The notes: generated by a model from the sequence alone, not told the origin. A DNA stretch of 64,000 bases from Nocardia blacklockiae (GCF_015477355.1 NZ_JADLRJ010000009.1:124001-188000), one strand, 5' to 3'; shown: positions 35,873 to 45,923, counted from the first letter of the stretch. Program-made: numbers and translations.

Positions 35873-36880
35873 TTGGGGACGGACCAGACACTGCTGCATC
35901 GTTTCGTGTTGTCGCAGCTCACGGCGGCCGGCGCCGACCGTGATCGAGTGCTGCGCGAGTGCCGCGTGCCGGAGTGGACGTTGACGGGGTCGGGTGTGCA
36001 GCTCCCCAGCGACACTTTCTCCCGGCTGTGGGAGGTCGGGGAGCGGGCGCTGGACGACCCCAGCGTGGCGCTGCGCGTCGCGAGCCGATACCAGCTGCCC
36101 GCGCTGCGCCTCTACGACTATCTGTTCGCCAGCGCGCCCACGGTCGGCGCCGGGCTGGCCACCTGCGGTCCGTACATCACGGCGGTCACCACCAACCACC
36201 GCTTCGACCTGGTCCCCGAGAACGAGGGCGAGACCAGCCTCTACATCGACATGATCGACGGCGAGGGCCGCGGCCGCGACCACACGCAACTGTGGGGGCT
36301 GGTGGCGGTGCTGACCCGGACCCGGCAGGTCGTCGACGCGCCGCTGAACCCGATCCGGGTGGCGCTGCGGCAGCGGGCCCCGCGCGATCGGCGGCCCTTC
36401 GTCGACGTGTTCGGTACCGGCGCTATCGAATTCGGCGCGCCCGTGGACGCGATCACATTCCGCGCGGCGGATATGGATCTCCCGCTGACCACCGCGGATC
36501 CGGTGCTGGCCGAGGTGCTGGCGCCGCTGGCCGCCGCACTGCCGCCACCACCCCCGCTGGCGGCGGCGTGGCCGGAGCGGGTGGCCGCGGCGCTCGCGCA
36601 GGCGTTCGCGGAGGGCGAGGTGTCACTGGAGTCGGTCGCGCGGCGGCTGGCGACCAGCCCGCGCACGCTGCAGCGGCGCCTGGCCGAGTCGGGCACCACC
36701 TGGCGGCTGGAATTGGATCGAGCCCGGCTGGCCCGGGCGGCCGCGGCGGGCCCGGTGAGCCGGGAGCGCCAGGCGGAACTGCTCGGCTACGCCGACGCCG
36801 GGTCGATGCGCCGCGCGGCGCGCCGATGGTCGATGGTCGCGCGCGCGGGCCACATCGAGGAGCTGGATCGTCAGCTCTAG
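35873..36880 (+). CDS. AraC-family regulator with arabinose-binding-type N-domain
   Basis: The 335-residue protein's N-terminal ~190 residues follow the PF12625 type of AraC sensors (LRLYDYLFASAPTVGAGLATC, HTQLWGLVAVLTRTR). The C-terminal HTH lies at about 245-325 (VSLESVARRLATSPRTLQRRLAESGTTWRLELDRARLARA). It starts with TTG directly after AGGAGG (35863-35868). Its stop TAG overlaps the stop of the convergent small gene by 2 bases. Confidence 0.85.
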   Translation: MGTDQTLLHRFVLSQLTAAGADRDRVLRECRVPEWTLTGSGVQLPSDTFSRLWEVGERALDDPSVALRVASRYQLPALRLYDYLFASAPTVGAGLATCGPYITAVTTNHRFDLVPENEGETSLYIDMIDGEGRGRDHTQLWGLVAVLTRTRQVVDAPLNPIRVALRQRAPRDRRPFVDVFGTGAIEFGAPVDAITFRAADMDLPLTTADPVLAEVLAPLAAALPPPPPLAAAWPERVAAALAQAFAEGEVSLESVARRLATSPRTLQRRLAESGTTWRLELDRARLARAAAAGPVSRERQAELLGYADAGSMRRAARRWSMVARAGHIEELDRQL

Positions 36881-37068
36881 ATCTTCAGGTTGCTCGCGGC
36901 GATGTTCCAGAACGTGCTGCGGTCCATCGAGCGCAGGTCCCAGGTCTCGGCGATCGCGTGCGAGGCGTTCACGATGGCCGGGACGTCGAAGTCGTCACGC
37001 GTCGCGGTGCCCTTCGCCTCCAGTTCCGCGATGACGTACGCGGTGGCTGTCTCGAGAGTGTTCAACAC
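36877..37068 (-). CDS. Small uncharacterised protein (63 residues)
   Basis: A GTG start lies 6-8 bases after GGAGAG. The predicted helical protein opens VLNTLETATAYVIAELEAKG and contains DVPAIVNASHAIAETWDL and a C-terminal MDRSTFWNIAASNLKI. There is no membrane segment or signal peptide. Similar short proteins appear in Nocardia and Rhodococcus, but I cannot name a function. A long structured leader lies upstream (37172-37237). Confidence 0.65.
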   Translation of the reverse strand: MLNTLETATAYVIAELEAKGTATRDDFDVPAIVNASHAIAETWDLRSMDRSTFWNIAASNLKI

Positions 37069-37171
37069 TGTGTTCTCTCCAATCGGTCGTAGGTCTCTCG
37101 TACGGTCGATCACGGATCGTGTTGCCGCGGTGCGTCTCTGCGGCGTGCACCGAACCGACACCGCGCGGGCG

Positions 37172-37237
37172 GTCCCTGTCGTCCCCGGACCTCGTGCTTC
37201 TGGTGGAGGGGTGAAGCACCTCCACGGACGACAGGAC
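37172..37237 (-). promoter_or_regulatory. Structured leader with mutually exclusive hairpins
   Basis: An outer inverted repeat pairs 37172-37184 with 37226-37237 (12 pairs, one bulge). Inside it two alternative stems compete: GTGCTTC/GAAGCAC (37194-37200 with 37213-37219) and GTGGAGG/CCTCCAC (37203-37209 with 37219-37225). A strong AAGGAGAG site lies further upstream on this strand. This is the layout of an attenuator or RNA switch for the small gene at 36877, although a mere processing structure is possible. Confidence 0.45.
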
Positions 37238-37445
37238 CCGGTGCCACGCGGCGGGCACGGTGCCAGTCTTATCTCTCCTTTCAGGATGAACCAGCGCCGA
37301 ACACGCCACACTCGGGCAAACGCGCCAACTTCCGTCGGCCGTGACGCAATCGATGCTGTTCTTTCCGGCGAGTTGTGGTGAACCGACCGGCGCGCCGCGG
37401 GCAGGCCGCCCGGTGGACGAGCGAATACCGTGCAACACGCCGGTG

Positions 37446-39149
37446 TTATCCGGCCGTCGGCGGCAGCAGGTCCTCGTAGCGGTACTCGGTGTCGATGGGG
37501 GTACGCAGCGCGTGCGCCTCCTCCTCGCGGCGGCGGAGCTCGACGCGGCGGATCTTGCCCGAGATGGTCTTCGGCAGTTCGGTGAACTCCACCCGGCGCA
37601 CCCGCAGATACGGGGCGAGGTGGTCGCGGGCGTAGGCGAGGACGGCCCGCGCGGTGTCGGCGTCGGGCGCCCAGCCGGCCGCCAGCGCCACGTACGCCTT
37701 GGGGACGGCGAGCCGGGTGTCGTCGGGTTGCGGGACGACGGCGGCCTCCACCACCGCCGGATGCTCGATGAGCACGCTCTCCAGCTCGAACGGCGACACC
37801 TTGTAATCGGAGGACTTGAACACGTCGTCGGTGCGGCCGATGTAGGTGATGTAGCCGTCGGCGTCGCGGGTGGCGACGTCGCCGGTGTGGTAGTAGCCGC
37901 CGGCCATCGCCGCCGCGTTCCGCTCCGGGTCGTCGAGGTAGCCCGTCATCAGATTCACCGGTCCCGCGGCCAGATCCAGGCAGATCTCGCCCTCGTCGGC
38001 GAGTTCGCCGGAGATCGGGTCGACCAGCACCACGGGGACGCCGGGGGCCGGGCGGCCCATCGACCCCGGCTTGACCGGCTGGCCCGGTGTGTTGCCGACC
38101 TGCAGGGTGGTCTCGGTCTGGCCGAAACCGTCGCGAATGGTGAGGCCCCAAGCCTTTTCGACCTGGGTGATCACGTCCGGGTTCAACGGCTCACCGGCGC
38201 CGAGGATTTCGCGCAGACCCTCGGGGCGGGTGCCGAGATCGGCTTGGATCAGCATGCGCCACACCGTCGGTGGCGCGCAGAAGGTGTTCACGCCCGCGCG
38301 GTGCAGCTGGCCGAGCAGCGCGGCCGCGTCGAACCGGGCGTAGTTGTAGACGAAGATGGTGGCTTCGGCGATCCAGGGCGCGAAGAAGCAGCTCCAGGCG
38401 TGTTTGGCCCAGCCGGGCGCGCTGATGGCCAGGTGCACGTCGCCGGGCTGCACGCCGATCCAGTACATGGTGCTGAAGTGGCCGACCGGGTAGCTGATCT
38501 GACTGTGCCGCACCATCTTCGGCTTGCTGGTGGTGCCGGAGGTGAAGTACACCAGCAGCTCGTCGGTGACGTCGGTGGCCGCCTCGAACGGGCCCGCGGA
38601 ACGCACCCCGTCGGCGTCGGCGTAATCGTGCCAGCCGGCCACCGACCCGCCCACAGCGATGCCGCTGTACTCGCCGTCCACGTCCGCGAACTTGGCGGTG
38701 TCGGCGGCGTTGGCGATCACGAAACGCACTGCGCCCCGGGCGATCCGGTCGCTCAGGTCGGCCGGACCCAGGGCCGCGGTGGTCGGCATGACGACCGCGC
38801 CGAGCTTGATGATCGCCAGCATCGACTCCCACAGCTCGACCTGGTTGCCGAGCATCACGATCACCCGATCACCCTGGCGCACACCGAGTTCGGCGAGCCA
38901 GGTCGCGACCTGGTCGGAGCGCCGCGCCATCTCGTCGAAGCTCACCCGACGCTCGCGGCCGTCCTCCTCGACGATCCACAGCGCGGTGCGGTCGCTGCCG
39001 CGGGCGATCACGTCGAACCAGTCCGTGGCCCAATTGAATCGGCCCGCCAGCGGGGGCCAGTCGAACAGCGCGCGGGCCGCGTCGTAGTCGGCCGAGGTGC
39101 CCAGCAGCCGGTCGCGGGCCGCGCGGTACAACTCGGTGTTGGTGGTCAT
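37446..39149 (-). CDS. AMP-dependent acyl-CoA synthetase (acetyl/medium-chain type)
   Basis: The 567-residue ANL-superfamily ligase has the P-loop motif [12 protein letters not shown] (about 195-206), the A5-like [18 protein letters not shown] with the AMP-binding aspartate, and the C-terminal [10 protein letters not shown] containing the catalytic lysine. It activates a carboxylate to acyl-AMP and then acyl-CoA. The ATG overlaps the stop of the upstream ligase gene (ATGA), so both are translated together. Confidence 0.9.
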   Translation of the reverse strand: MTTNTELYRAARDRLLGTSADYDAARALFDWPPLAGRFNWATDWFDVIARGSDRTALWIVEEDGRERRVSFDEMARRSDQVATWLAELGVRQGDRVIVMLGNQVELWESMLAIIKLGAVVMPTTAALGPADLSDRIARGAVRFVIANAADTAKFADVDGEYSGIAVGGSVAGWHDYADADGVRSAGPFEAATDVTDELLVYFTSGTTSKPKMVRHSQISYPVGHFSTMYWIGVQPGDVHLAISAPGWAKHAWSCFFAPWIAEATIFVYNYARFDAAALLGQLHRAGVNTFCAPPTVWRMLIQADLGTRPEGLREILGAGEPLNPDVITQVEKAWGLTIRDGFGQTETTLQVGNTPGQPVKPGSMGRPAPGVPVVLVDPISGELADEGEICLDLAAGPVNLMTGYLDDPERNAAAMAGGYYHTGDVATRDADGYITYIGRTDDVFKSSDYKVSPFELESVLIEHPAVVEAAVVPQPDDTRLAVPKAYVALAAGWAPDADTARAVLAYARDHLAPYLRVRRVEFTELPKTISGKIRRVELRRREEEAHALRTPIDTEYRYEDLLPPTAG

Positions 39150-40822
39150 GCCGATGCTCCTGTTCTGTCGATGTCCGCCCGGTCGGGGCCGAACAGCCGC
39201 GCGGAGATCTCGCGCATCTCGACCTTGCGGATCTTGCCGGTCACCGTCATCGGGAACTCCTCGACGAGGTGCACGTAGCGGGGGATCTTGAAGTGCGCGA
39301 GCTGCCCGGAACAGAACTCGCGCAAGGCTTTCGTGTCGAGCGCCGGCGCGCCCGCGCGCAGCCGGATCCACGCCACCAGTTCCTCGCCGTACTTCGGGTC
39401 GGGCACGCCGACCACCTGGGCGTCGAGGATGTCGGGGTGGGTGTAGAGGAACTCCTCGATCTCGCGCGGGTAGATGTTCTCGCCGCCGCGGATGACCATG
39501 TCCTTGCTGCGGCCGGTGATCGCGACGTAGCCGTCGTCGTCCATGGTCGCCAGGTCGCCGGTGTGCATCCAGCGGCCGGAATCGATGGCGGCGGCGGTCT
39601 TCTCGGGTTCGTTCCAGTAGCCGAGCATCACCGAGTAGCCGCGCGTGCACAGCTCGCCGGTCTCGCCGCGCGGCACGGTCAGGCCGGTGACCGAGTCGAC
39701 GATCTTGATCTCCAGGTGCGGGCCCACCCGGCCCACGGTCGCGGTGCGCTGGGCGAGGGTGTCGTCGGCGCGAGTCTGCGTGCTCACGGGGGATGTTTCG
39801 GTCATGCCGTAGCAGATGGCGACCTCGCTCATGCCCATGCGCTCGATCACCTGGCGCATGATCTCGACCGGGCACGGCGAGCCGGCCATGATGCCGGTGC
39901 GCAGGGTGGACAGGTCGTAGGAGTCGAAATCGGGTTCGTCGAGTTCGGCGATGAACATCGTCGGCACGCCGTACAGCGACGTACATCCCTCGGCGGCAAC
40001 GGTTTCCAAGGTGAGGCGCGGATCGAACGCGGGGGCCGGAATGACCATCGCCGCGCCGTGGCTGGTGGCGGCGAGGTTGCCCATGACCATGCCGAAGCAG
40101 TGGTAGAACGGGACCGGGATGCAGATCCGGTCGGCCTCGGTGTAGCCGCACAGCTCGCCGACGAAATAGCCGTTGTTGAGGATGTTGTGGTGCGAGAGTG
40201 TCGCGCCTTTCGGGAAACCTGTTGTGCCCGAGGTGTATTGGATGTTGATCGGGTCGTCGGGGGACAGCGCCGCCTGCGCCGCGGCCAGCACGTCCGGGTC
40301 GCCGGACCGGCCGGTGGCGAGCAGGTCGGTCCAGTCGGGTCCGTCGAGCAGGATGACCCGTTCCAGCTCCGGGCAGTCGGGGCGCACCTCCTCGATCATC
40401 GCGGCGTAGTTCGAGGTCTTGAACTCCCTGGCCGCCACGAGCAACCGGACGCCCGCCTGGCCCAGGACGTAGCGCAGCTCGTGCGCGCGGTAGGCGGGGT
40501 TGATGTTGACCAGGATCGCGCCGATCCGCGCGGTCGCGTACTGGACCAGGGTCCATTCGGCGCGGTTGGGGGCCCAGATGCCGACGCGGTCGCCCTTGCC
40601 GAGGCCGGCCGCGAGCAGCCCGTGCGCGACCGCGTCCACCTCCGCGGCGAACTCCCGGTAGGTCCACCGCGCGCCCGTGCCGCGGTCGACGAGCGCCGGC
40701 CGATCGCCGTGCCGGGCCACGGTGCGGTCGAGATTCGCTCCGATCGTGTCGCCCAGCAGCGGCACGTTCCATGCTCCATGCGTATAACTGGCCTGCCGGT
40801 TCCGGCCCGTCGTCGAACTCAC
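39146..40822 (-). CDS. Fatty-acyl-CoA synthetase (FadD family)
   Basis: The 558-residue ANL ligase has [18 protein letters not shown] (motif A3), [24 protein letters not shown] and the C-terminal [14 protein letters not shown]. It resembles mycobacterial FadD enzymes that charge medium- to long-chain fatty acids for beta-oxidation. The start is GTG 40822, divergent from the LuxR-type gene at 40881 with only 58 bases between, so the regulator probably controls the operon. Confidence 0.92.
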   Translation of the reverse strand: MSSTTGRNRQASYTHGAWNVPLLGDTIGANLDRTVARHGDRPALVDRGTGARWTYREFAAEVDAVAHGLLAAGLGKGDRVGIWAPNRAEWTLVQYATARIGAILVNINPAYRAHELRYVLGQAGVRLLVAAREFKTSNYAAMIEEVRPDCPELERVILLDGPDWTDLLATGRSGDPDVLAAAQAALSPDDPINIQYTSGTTGFPKGATLSHHNILNNGYFVGELCGYTEADRICIPVPFYHCFGMVMGNLAATSHGAAMVIPAPAFDPRLTLETVAAEGCTSLYGVPTMFIAELDEPDFDSYDLSTLRTGIMAGSPCPVEIMRQVIERMGMSEVAICYGMTETSPVSTQTRADDTLAQRTATVGRVGPHLEIKIVDSVTGLTVPRGETGELCTRGYSVMLGYWNEPEKTAAAIDSGRWMHTGDLATMDDDGYVAITGRSKDMVIRGGENIYPREIEEFLYTHPDILDAQVVGVPDPKYGEELVAWIRLRAGAPALDTKALREFCSGQLAHFKIPRYVHLVEEFPMTVTGKIRKVEMREISARLFGPDRADIDRTGASA

Positions 40823-40880
40823 AAGAATTAGGATCCAGGTCACATTCGCCCGGCCACTACCCCCGGAAAGGGGTACCGAC

Positions 40881-41729
40881 ATGGAACTGCTGCGCCCCCG
40901 CGACGCCGACGCGTTGCGTGCCGAACTGCGCCGGGTCGCCGCCGACTCGCGGATGCCGGTGGTGTTCGGCGGGCATGTGCACGGGGAGACGCTGATCCTG
41001 TCCGAGTTCTTCGGGACTCGCACCGCCGCCATGCGTGGGCTGGCGGTGTCGCCGTCGTCGGGGGTCGGGGGTGCGGCGGTGGCCAGCCGGCGGCCCGCCT
41101 CGGTCGCGGACTATCGGGTGGCGTCCACCATCACCCACCACTACGACCAGCCGGTGCTGACCGAGGGGTTGCGGGCGGTGGTGGGAGTGCCGGTCGTCGT
41201 CGGGGGTGAGTCGCGCGCGGTGCTCTACATCGCCAGCCGCGACGCGGGGCCCATCGGCGGTCGTGCGGCGGACCTGGCGGTGCAGGCGAGTCGGCGGCTC
41301 GCGATCGAGCTGGCCGTCCGCGACGAGGTGGACCGGCGGCTGCGCCTGCGCGAGGCCGCGAGCACGGCCCCCGCGGTGACGGATGCCGTTGTCACCGAAC
41401 AACTTCGCGACATCCACGCCGAAATGCGCGGCATCGCCCAAACCGTCGCCGACCCCACCGCCCGCACCCGCCTGCGCGAACTGTCCGAACGCCTGGCCCG
41501 CCTCCTAGCCGGCCCCGAAATCCCCAGCGACGCACCACCATTGTCCCCCCGAGAACTCGACGTCCTCTCCCACATCGCCCTCGGTTGCAGCAACAACGAA
41601 GCCGCCCAACGCCTTTCACTCCGCCCCGAAACCGTCAAAAGCTACCTCCGCAGCGCCATGACCAAACTCGGCGCCCACACCCGCCACGAAGCAGTAGTCC
41701 GAGCCCGCCGCGCGGGGGTCCTCCCTTGA
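40881..41729 (+). CDS. GAF/LuxR-type transcriptional regulator
   Basis: The 282-residue protein has a GAF-like sensor (about 20-150, ending with a short helical linker) and a C-terminal LuxR helix-turn-helix (about 220-280: [44 protein letters not shown]). It lacks a receiver domain. AAAGGGG precedes the ATG. It is divergent from the two acyl-CoA ligase genes, its likely targets. Confidence 0.88.
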   Translation: MELLRPRDADALRAELRRVAADSRMPVVFGGHVHGETLILSEFFGTRTAAMRGLAVSPSSGVGGAAVASRRPASVADYRVASTITHHYDQPVLTEGLRAVVGVPVVVGGESRAVLYIASRDAGPIGGRAADLAVQASRRLAIELAVRDEVDRRLRLREAASTAPAVTDAVVTEQLRDIHAEMRGIAQTVADPTARTRLRELSERLARLLAGPEIPSDAPPLSPRELDVLSHIALGCSNNEAAQRLSLRPETVKSYLRSAMTKLGAHTRHEAVVRARRAGVLP

Positions 41730-41757
41730 TCACATTCCGTTGCGACCGAGCGGGATA

Positions 41758-41873
41758 CGGGAAATGATGGCGGCTAGCGCCTGATTCGGGAAGTGGTGGC
41801 GGCTAGCGCCTGATTCGGGAAATGATCGCGGCCGGGCCGGATTTGGGAATGATGGTGGTTAGCGCGGGATACG
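41758..41873. repeat. 29-bp tandem repeat (four copies)
   Basis: Units start at 41758, 41787, 41816 and 41845, with the core GGGAAATGATGGCGGCTAGCGCCTGATT; the last two are diverged. Each holds a small GGCGGCTAGCGCC dyad. The array lies just after the LuxR stop. Confidence 0.8.
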
Positions 41874-41909
41874 AGGCTCAAGGTCTTTGGCCGCGTTAGT
41901 CTCCCTATT

Positions 41910-41947
41910 TCCCGTATCCCGCGCCCCCTAGGGCGCGGGATACGGGA
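41910..41947. terminator. Bidirectional terminator, 17-bp stem
   Basis: TCCCGTATCCCGCGCCC (41910-41926) pairs perfectly with 41931-41947 across a 4-base loop, between convergent genes. The right-arm sequence GCGGGATACGGGA also occurs once at 41750, at the head of the 29-bp repeat. Confidence 0.85.
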
Positions 41948-41952
41948 GCGCG

Positions 41953-42381
41953 CTAGGCGCGGTGGAGGGCCAGGACCGGGATGGTGCGGATGCCGGCGGT
42001 TTTGTCGGCGTATTCGGCGAAACCTGGGTAGCGGCGGGATTGTTCGGCGTAGATGCGGTCGCGGGGCTCGCCGGTGATTTCCTCGACGGTGACGTCGTAT
42101 TTGTCGGTGCCGCGTTCGATGGTGGCGGTGCCGGCGGCGGTGAGGTTGTGGTACCAGGCCGGGTTGGTGGGGGCGCCCGCCTTGGAGGCGAAGATGTAGA
42201 GGACGTCGGGGTTCTCCGGGTCCGGCAGGTACATCAGGGGGGTGACCGACTCGCGGCCGGACTTGCGGCCGCGGTGGTGCAGCAGCAGCATGGGGGCGCC
42301 CTCGAACGGGCCGCTCACCCGGCCCTCGTTGGCCCGGAACTCCGCGATGACATTGCTGTTCCAGTCGTCGGCACTGCTCAT
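41953..42381 (-). CDS. Ddn-like F420-dependent (deazaflavin) oxidoreductase
   Basis: The 142-residue protein belongs to the small split-barrel family of Rv3547/Ddn: LLHHRGRKSGRESVTPLMYLPDP (about 35-57), then ASKAGAPTNPAWYHNLTAAG (about 65-85) and TIPVLALHRA at the end. It should bind F420H2 and reduce quinone-like or nitroaromatic substrates. GAAGGGAG precedes the ATG at 42381. Confidence 0.9.
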   Translation of the reverse strand: MSSADDWNSNVIAEFRANEGRVSGPFEGAPMLLLHHRGRKSGRESVTPLMYLPDPENPDVLYIFASKAGAPTNPAWYHNLTAAGTATIERGTDKYDVTVEEITGEPRDRIYAEQSRRYPGFAEYADKTAGIRTIPVLALHRA

Positions 42382-42455
42382 CGGACTCCCTTCGTGGGAC
42401 CGATCACGGGCGGCCGGCCGGGGCGCTCGGCCCGCGGCCGCCACCGCGCGTGACA

Positions 42456-42998
42456 CTAGTCCTGCGGCTCGATGAGCTGGATGTCCAGCTCGATGGCGAT
42501 CTTGTCGCTGAGCATAGCCGTGGGCAGCGCGGCGGCCACGTCGAACTCGCTGCGCTTGAGCGTGCCGGTCGCGGCGAAGCCGGCGTGCCGGCGGTTGTCA
42601 CCGGGGAACTCCTGCACGCCGCCCCACTCGACCTCGAGGGTGACGGGCTTGGTCACGCCGCCGAGTGTCACCTCGCCGGTGACCTCGAAGTCCTCGGCCA
42701 CCCGCACCGGCTCGACGGCCTTGAAGTGCAGGGTCGGCCGTTTCTCGACGTCGAGCAGGTCGGCACTGCGGACATGCGCGTCGCGCTGGGCGTTGCCGGT
42801 GTCGAACGAGTCGAGCTGGATCGTGGCCTCGATGGTGGCCGTGCCCGCGTCGTCGACGACGAAGGTGGTCTCGAAGGAGTTGAAGCGCCCGCGGACCTTG
42901 GAGATGCCCAGGTGGCGGACGGTGAAGTTGACCGAGGAGTGCGCGGCGTCCAGTTCCCAGGCGCCGGTCTTCAGAGGGGTGTTGGTGGAAGTCGTCAT
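42456..42998 (-). CDS. YceI-family polyisoprenoid-binding protein
   Basis: The 180-residue protein has a lipocalin-like YceI fold: WELDAAHSSVNFTVRHLGISKVRG (about 14-37), LDSFDTGNAQRDAHVRSAD, LTLGG-type strand GEVTLGGVTKPVTLEV, and the end IALELDIQLI-like. There is no signal peptide, so it is probably cytoplasmic, unlike E. coli YceI. It is divergent from an MmyB regulator at 43100. Confidence 0.9.
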   Translation of the reverse strand: MTTSTNTPLKTGAWELDAAHSSVNFTVRHLGISKVRGRFNSFETTFVVDDAGTATIEATIQLDSFDTGNAQRDAHVRSADLLDVEKRPTLHFKAVEPVRVAEDFEVTGEVTLGGVTKPVTLEVEWGGVQEFPGDNRRHAGFAATGTLKRSEFDVAAALPTAMLSDKIAIELDIQLIEPQD

Positions 42999-43099
42999 GC
43001 CCACAAGATTTCCGGACCACGGTCCGCTTGTCCACGCCGCCGCTATCCTGGCACTGCCAGGGCGCGGATAACGCGCCCGGGATCGGACAGGATGGTGGC

Positions 43100-43924
43100 G
43101 TGGCACAGTCGGAATTCGGCGAATTTCTCATCGCCCGGCGCGCGCAGCTGCAGCCGGAGGACGTCGGGCTGCCCGCGGGCCGGCGTCGCCGCACGCCGGG
43201 CCTGCGTCGCGAGGAGGTCGCCGCCCTGGCCGGGGTGAGCGTCGACTACCTGGCCCGCCTCGAGCAGGGCCGGGATACCAATCCCTCGATGGCGGTCCTG
43301 GGCGCGCTCTCGGACGCCCTGCGGCTCAACGAGGTCGAGCGCCACCACTTCGGCAAGCTGGCGTTCGGGCTGGAACACGCGGCCGGCGGCTGCCCCTCGC
43401 CCGGCCGGGCCGAGGACCAGGTCTCCGAGACGCTGCAGGCCGTCCTCGACGCCCTGCACCCCACCCCCGCCCTGGTGCTCGGCCGCTGGCAGAACATCCT
43501 CGCCGCCAACGCCGCCTGGCGTGATTTCGCGGAGCCGCTGGGCGTCTACGACGACGGCATCGACGGCAACCTGGCCCGCTACGTCTTCGCGCACCCCGAG
43601 GCGGCGCGGCGCTGGCGCGACTGGCCGGTAGCCGCCGACATGATGATCTCCGCGTTGCGCGCGGCCCGCTCGGTCTGGCCCGACGAGGCCGGACTCGAGG
43701 AGTTGATCACCGCCCTGCGGCCCTACCCCGAGTTCGCCTGTCGCTGGCAGGAGCACCGGGTCGGCGAATTCCGCACCGGCACCGTGCACCTCGAGCATCC
43801 GCAGCGCGGCGAGATCGAGGTGGAGATCGAGACCCTCAACCCGGCCGCCGACCAGTCGATCCAGGTCTGGCTGGTCGATCGCCGCCAGGCCCGCGCGCCC
43901 GGCCTGCGTCTCGTCAACGAGTAA
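43100..43924 (+). CDS. XRE-family regulator with MmyB-like ligand domain
   Basis: The 274-residue protein is the third member of this type in the window. Its HTH includes RRTPGLRREEVAALAGVSVDYLARLEQGRDTNPS (about 30-63). The MmyB domain contains ILAANAAWRDFAEP and VHLEHPQRGEIEVEIETL. CAGGAT (43088-43093) lies 6 bases before the GTG. It is divergent from yceI, the likely target. Confidence 0.88.
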   Translation: MAQSEFGEFLIARRAQLQPEDVGLPAGRRRRTPGLRREEVAALAGVSVDYLARLEQGRDTNPSMAVLGALSDALRLNEVERHHFGKLAFGLEHAAGGCPSPGRAEDQVSETLQAVLDALHPTPALVLGRWQNILAANAAWRDFAEPLGVYDDGIDGNLARYVFAHPEAARRWRDWPVAADMMISALRAARSVWPDEAGLEELITALRPYPEFACRWQEHRVGEFRTGTVHLEHPQRGEIEVEIETLNPAADQSIQVWLVDRRQARAPGLRLVNE

Positions 43925-44099
43925 CCTCCCACAGCGAACCTCAGGCGAATCGTCCACGCTGTCTACATCCCTGCATTTCGGGTATTCGGACTCCACCCGA
44001 TGACGCTCGAGCAACCGATGAGACAACGCTCACGAGAATTCCCGCGTGACGATTCCCGCTCGCCGGTGTCGATCGGACGAGCAGCGGAGGAGGTGCTGT

Positions 44100-44666
44100 G
44101 TGACCACGACGGCTACCGCGCCCGAGGCAGCGCTGGACGACACGACCCTCGCGGGCCGCGCGCGCGACGGCGACGTCCGCGCGTATGAGCAACTGGTGCT
44201 GCGCTACCAGGGACCGATGTTCCGGCTGGCCGCGAAGATGCTGGCCGACCGCGGCGAGGCCGAGGACGTCACGCAGGAGGTCTTCCTGACCGCGTGGCGC
44301 CGGATGGCGCAGCTCCAGGACGATTCCGCGTTCGCCGGATGGCTGTACCGCACGACGACCAACCGCTGCCTCAACGTGATCCGATCCCGGCAGCCGTCGG
44401 CCGATGTCGACCCGGACACCACCCCCTCGCCCCGCACCGACACCCGCCCCGAGCACGCGGCGCAGGTCAACGGCCAGCTGGCCGCCCTCACCGCGGCCCT
44501 GCAGCGGCTCACGCCCGAGCAGCGCGCCTGCTGGCTGCTGCGCGAGGTACACGGCCGGTCCTACGAGGAGATCGGCGACATCGTCGGCACCAACAGCACG
44601 GCGGTCCGCGGCCGGATCGCCCGGGCCCGAGCGCAATTGGCGGAGGTGATGCAGCCATGGCGGTAA
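44100..44666 (+). CDS. ECF RNA polymerase sigma factor
   Basis: The 188-residue protein has sigma region 2 (about 25-90: YEQLVLRYQGPMFRLAAKML, AEDVTQEVFLTAWRRM, FAGWLYRTTTNRCLN) and region 4 (about 125-180: ALQRLTPEQRACWLLREVHGRSYEEIGDIVGTNSTAVRGRIARARA). GGAGGAGG precedes the GTG. The next gene overlaps it and carries an anti-sigma zinc motif. The following genes encode Asp23-type envelope proteins, so this sigma factor probably controls the whole cluster. Confidence 0.92.
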   Translation: MTTTATAPEAALDDTTLAGRARDGDVRAYEQLVLRYQGPMFRLAAKMLADRGEAEDVTQEVFLTAWRRMAQLQDDSAFAGWLYRTTTNRCLNVIRSRQPSADVDPDTTPSPRTDTRPEHAAQVNGQLAALTAALQRLTPEQRACWLLREVHGRSYEEIGDIVGTNSTAVRGRIARARAQLAEVMQPWR

Positions 44667-45241
44667 CGCAGAGCACCGACAGCGACTATCTGCTCCCGTG
44701 CGGCCGCGGCCTGGAACAGGTGTGGGAGCGGCTCGACGCGCTCGACGCCGGGCTGGCCGACGAGCACGAACGCACCTGCCCGCACTGCGCGGCCGCGCGC
44801 GAGAGCCTGCTCACGCTGCGCGGCGCGACCCGCGAACTCGTCGACGAACCGGATCCGCCGCCGCCCGCGCTGTTCGGCCGGATCATGACCGCGGTGCGCA
44901 CCGAGGTGCGGCGCGGCCGGACCGTCGAGCTGCCCACCGCGGAGCCCGGCTCGATCGAGGTCAGCGAGCAGGCGGTGGCGGTGGTGCTGCGCTACGCGGC
45001 CGACACCGTGGACGGCGTGCGGGCCCGGCACTGCCACGTGCGCTCGGCCGGGCCGGGACCCGACGGCGAGACCGCGGTCGAGGTGGAGATGACGATCGCG
45101 GTGCGAGCCGGCGGCCGGCCCGTCGAGCGGCTGGTCGCGCAGGTGCGCGAGCGGGTGCGCGCCGCGGCGTCGGCGCGGATCGGATTGCTGGTGCAGCGCA
45201 TCGACATCGGTGTCGCCGATCTGTACGAGGAGGACCGGTGA
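44657..45241 (+). CDS. Anti-sigma zinc motif fused to an Asp23-like domain
   Basis: In this 194-residue protein, residues 37-44 form H-x3-C-x2-C (H37, C41, C44), the ZAS motif by which anti-sigma factors bind zinc and sense thiols. Residues about 95-194 resemble Asp23/Gls24: SIEVSEQAVAVVLRYAADTVDGV and VEVEMTIAVRAGGRPVERLV. It overlaps the sigma gene by 10 bases. Probably it holds the sigma factor inactive until envelope or redox stress. A fusion of these two parts is unusual. Confidence 0.75.
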   Translation: MAVTQSTDSDYLLPCGRGLEQVWERLDALDAGLADEHERTCPHCAAARESLLTLRGATRELVDEPDPPPPALFGRIMTAVRTEVRRGRTVELPTAEPGSIEVSEQAVAVVLRYAADTVDGVRARHCHVRSAGPGPDGETAVEVEMTIAVRAGGRPVERLVAQVRERVRAAASARIGLLVQRIDIGVADLYEEDR

Positions 45242-45609
45242 GCGCTCCCGTCACCGAGGTGGTCGTCGCCGACCCCGTGCTCGCCGGTGTCGCGGCTCGT
45301 GCCGCGGCCGCCGTGCCCGGCGTGCTGCGTCTCGAACCCGGCGTGCTCGGGCTGGTCGGCCAGCTGGCTCGCTCCGGACGGCAACTGCTGACCGGACAGG
45401 AATCCGTCCCGTCCGGCGGCGTGCGGATCCGCCGGGCCGGCGAGTGGCTGAAGATCTCCGTCGATCTCACCGTCGCGGCCGGCGGTCACGTCGGCGACGT
45501 GTGCCGCGACGTGCAGCGATCGGTCGCCCGCGTGGTGACCGAACAGACCGGCGTCACCGTGGACGAGGTCTCGGTGACCGTCCTCGACATCGAACCGAGC
45601 CGCTCGTGA
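45238..45609 (+). CDS. Asp23/Gls24-like envelope stress protein
   Basis: The 123-residue protein has a GTG start overlapping the preceding TGA (GTGA). It contains LAGVAARAAAAVPGVLRLEPG (opening helix), then VSVDLTVAAGGHVGDVCRDVQRSVARVVTEQTGVTVDEVSVTVLDI, the typical Asp23 beta-alpha pattern. Asp23 proteins form a membrane-near network anchored by AmaP. Confidence 0.8.
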   Translation: MSAPVTEVVVADPVLAGVAARAAAAVPGVLRLEPGVLGLVGQLARSGRQLLTGQESVPSGGVRIRRAGEWLKISVDLTVAAGGHVGDVCRDVQRSVARVVTEQTGVTVDEVSVTVLDIEPSRS

Positions 45610-45923
45610 CGGCAGAGGGGAAGCTGATCGATGACATCGTCGGCGCGATCGAATCGGTGGACGGCGTGCGACCCGCGACACCGCTCGCCTCGCAGAACGC
45701 GACCTGGCTGCCGCTCGCCGGCAACCGCTACGCCGTCGACCTCGCCCCGTCGGTGGTCGAGATCCGGGTGGTGGCCGCGGCGCTGCCACTGGCACCGCTG
45801 GTGGACAAGGTCGCCGCCGCCGTCCGGCCGCTGCTGAAGAGCACCCCGTGGGCGCGGGCGACGCTGCGGGTGGTCGTCGCGGATCTCGCCGCCGAGGCCT
45901 TCGACGACGCCGCGGTTACCTGA
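45606..45923 (+). CDS. Small protein of the Asp23 cluster
   Basis: The 105-residue protein has a GTG start overlapping the previous stop. Its pattern (IDDIVGAIESVDGVRPATPL, then VEIRVVAAALPLAPLVDKVAAAVRPLL, then a final strand TLRVVVADL) resembles a shortened Asp23 fold. The family call is tentative. Confidence 0.65.
   Translation: MTAEGKLIDDIVGAIESVDGVRPATPLASQNATWLPLAGNRYAVDLAPSVVEIRVVAAALPLAPLVDKVAAAVRPLLKSTPWARATLRVVVADLAAEAFDDAAVT

Noticed and set aside
37446-40822. Biosynthetic gene cluster (NRPS/PKS-like) suggested by two ANL ligases
   Set aside because: No carrier protein, ketosynthase or condensation domain lies nearby; both proteins look like stand-alone acyl-CoA ligases.
39269-40831. 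A 520-codon plus-strand frame opposite the FadD gene
   Set aside because: It lies antisense to an unmistakable acyl-CoA ligase and has the His/Val/Gly/Arg-rich composition of a GC-rich shadow frame.
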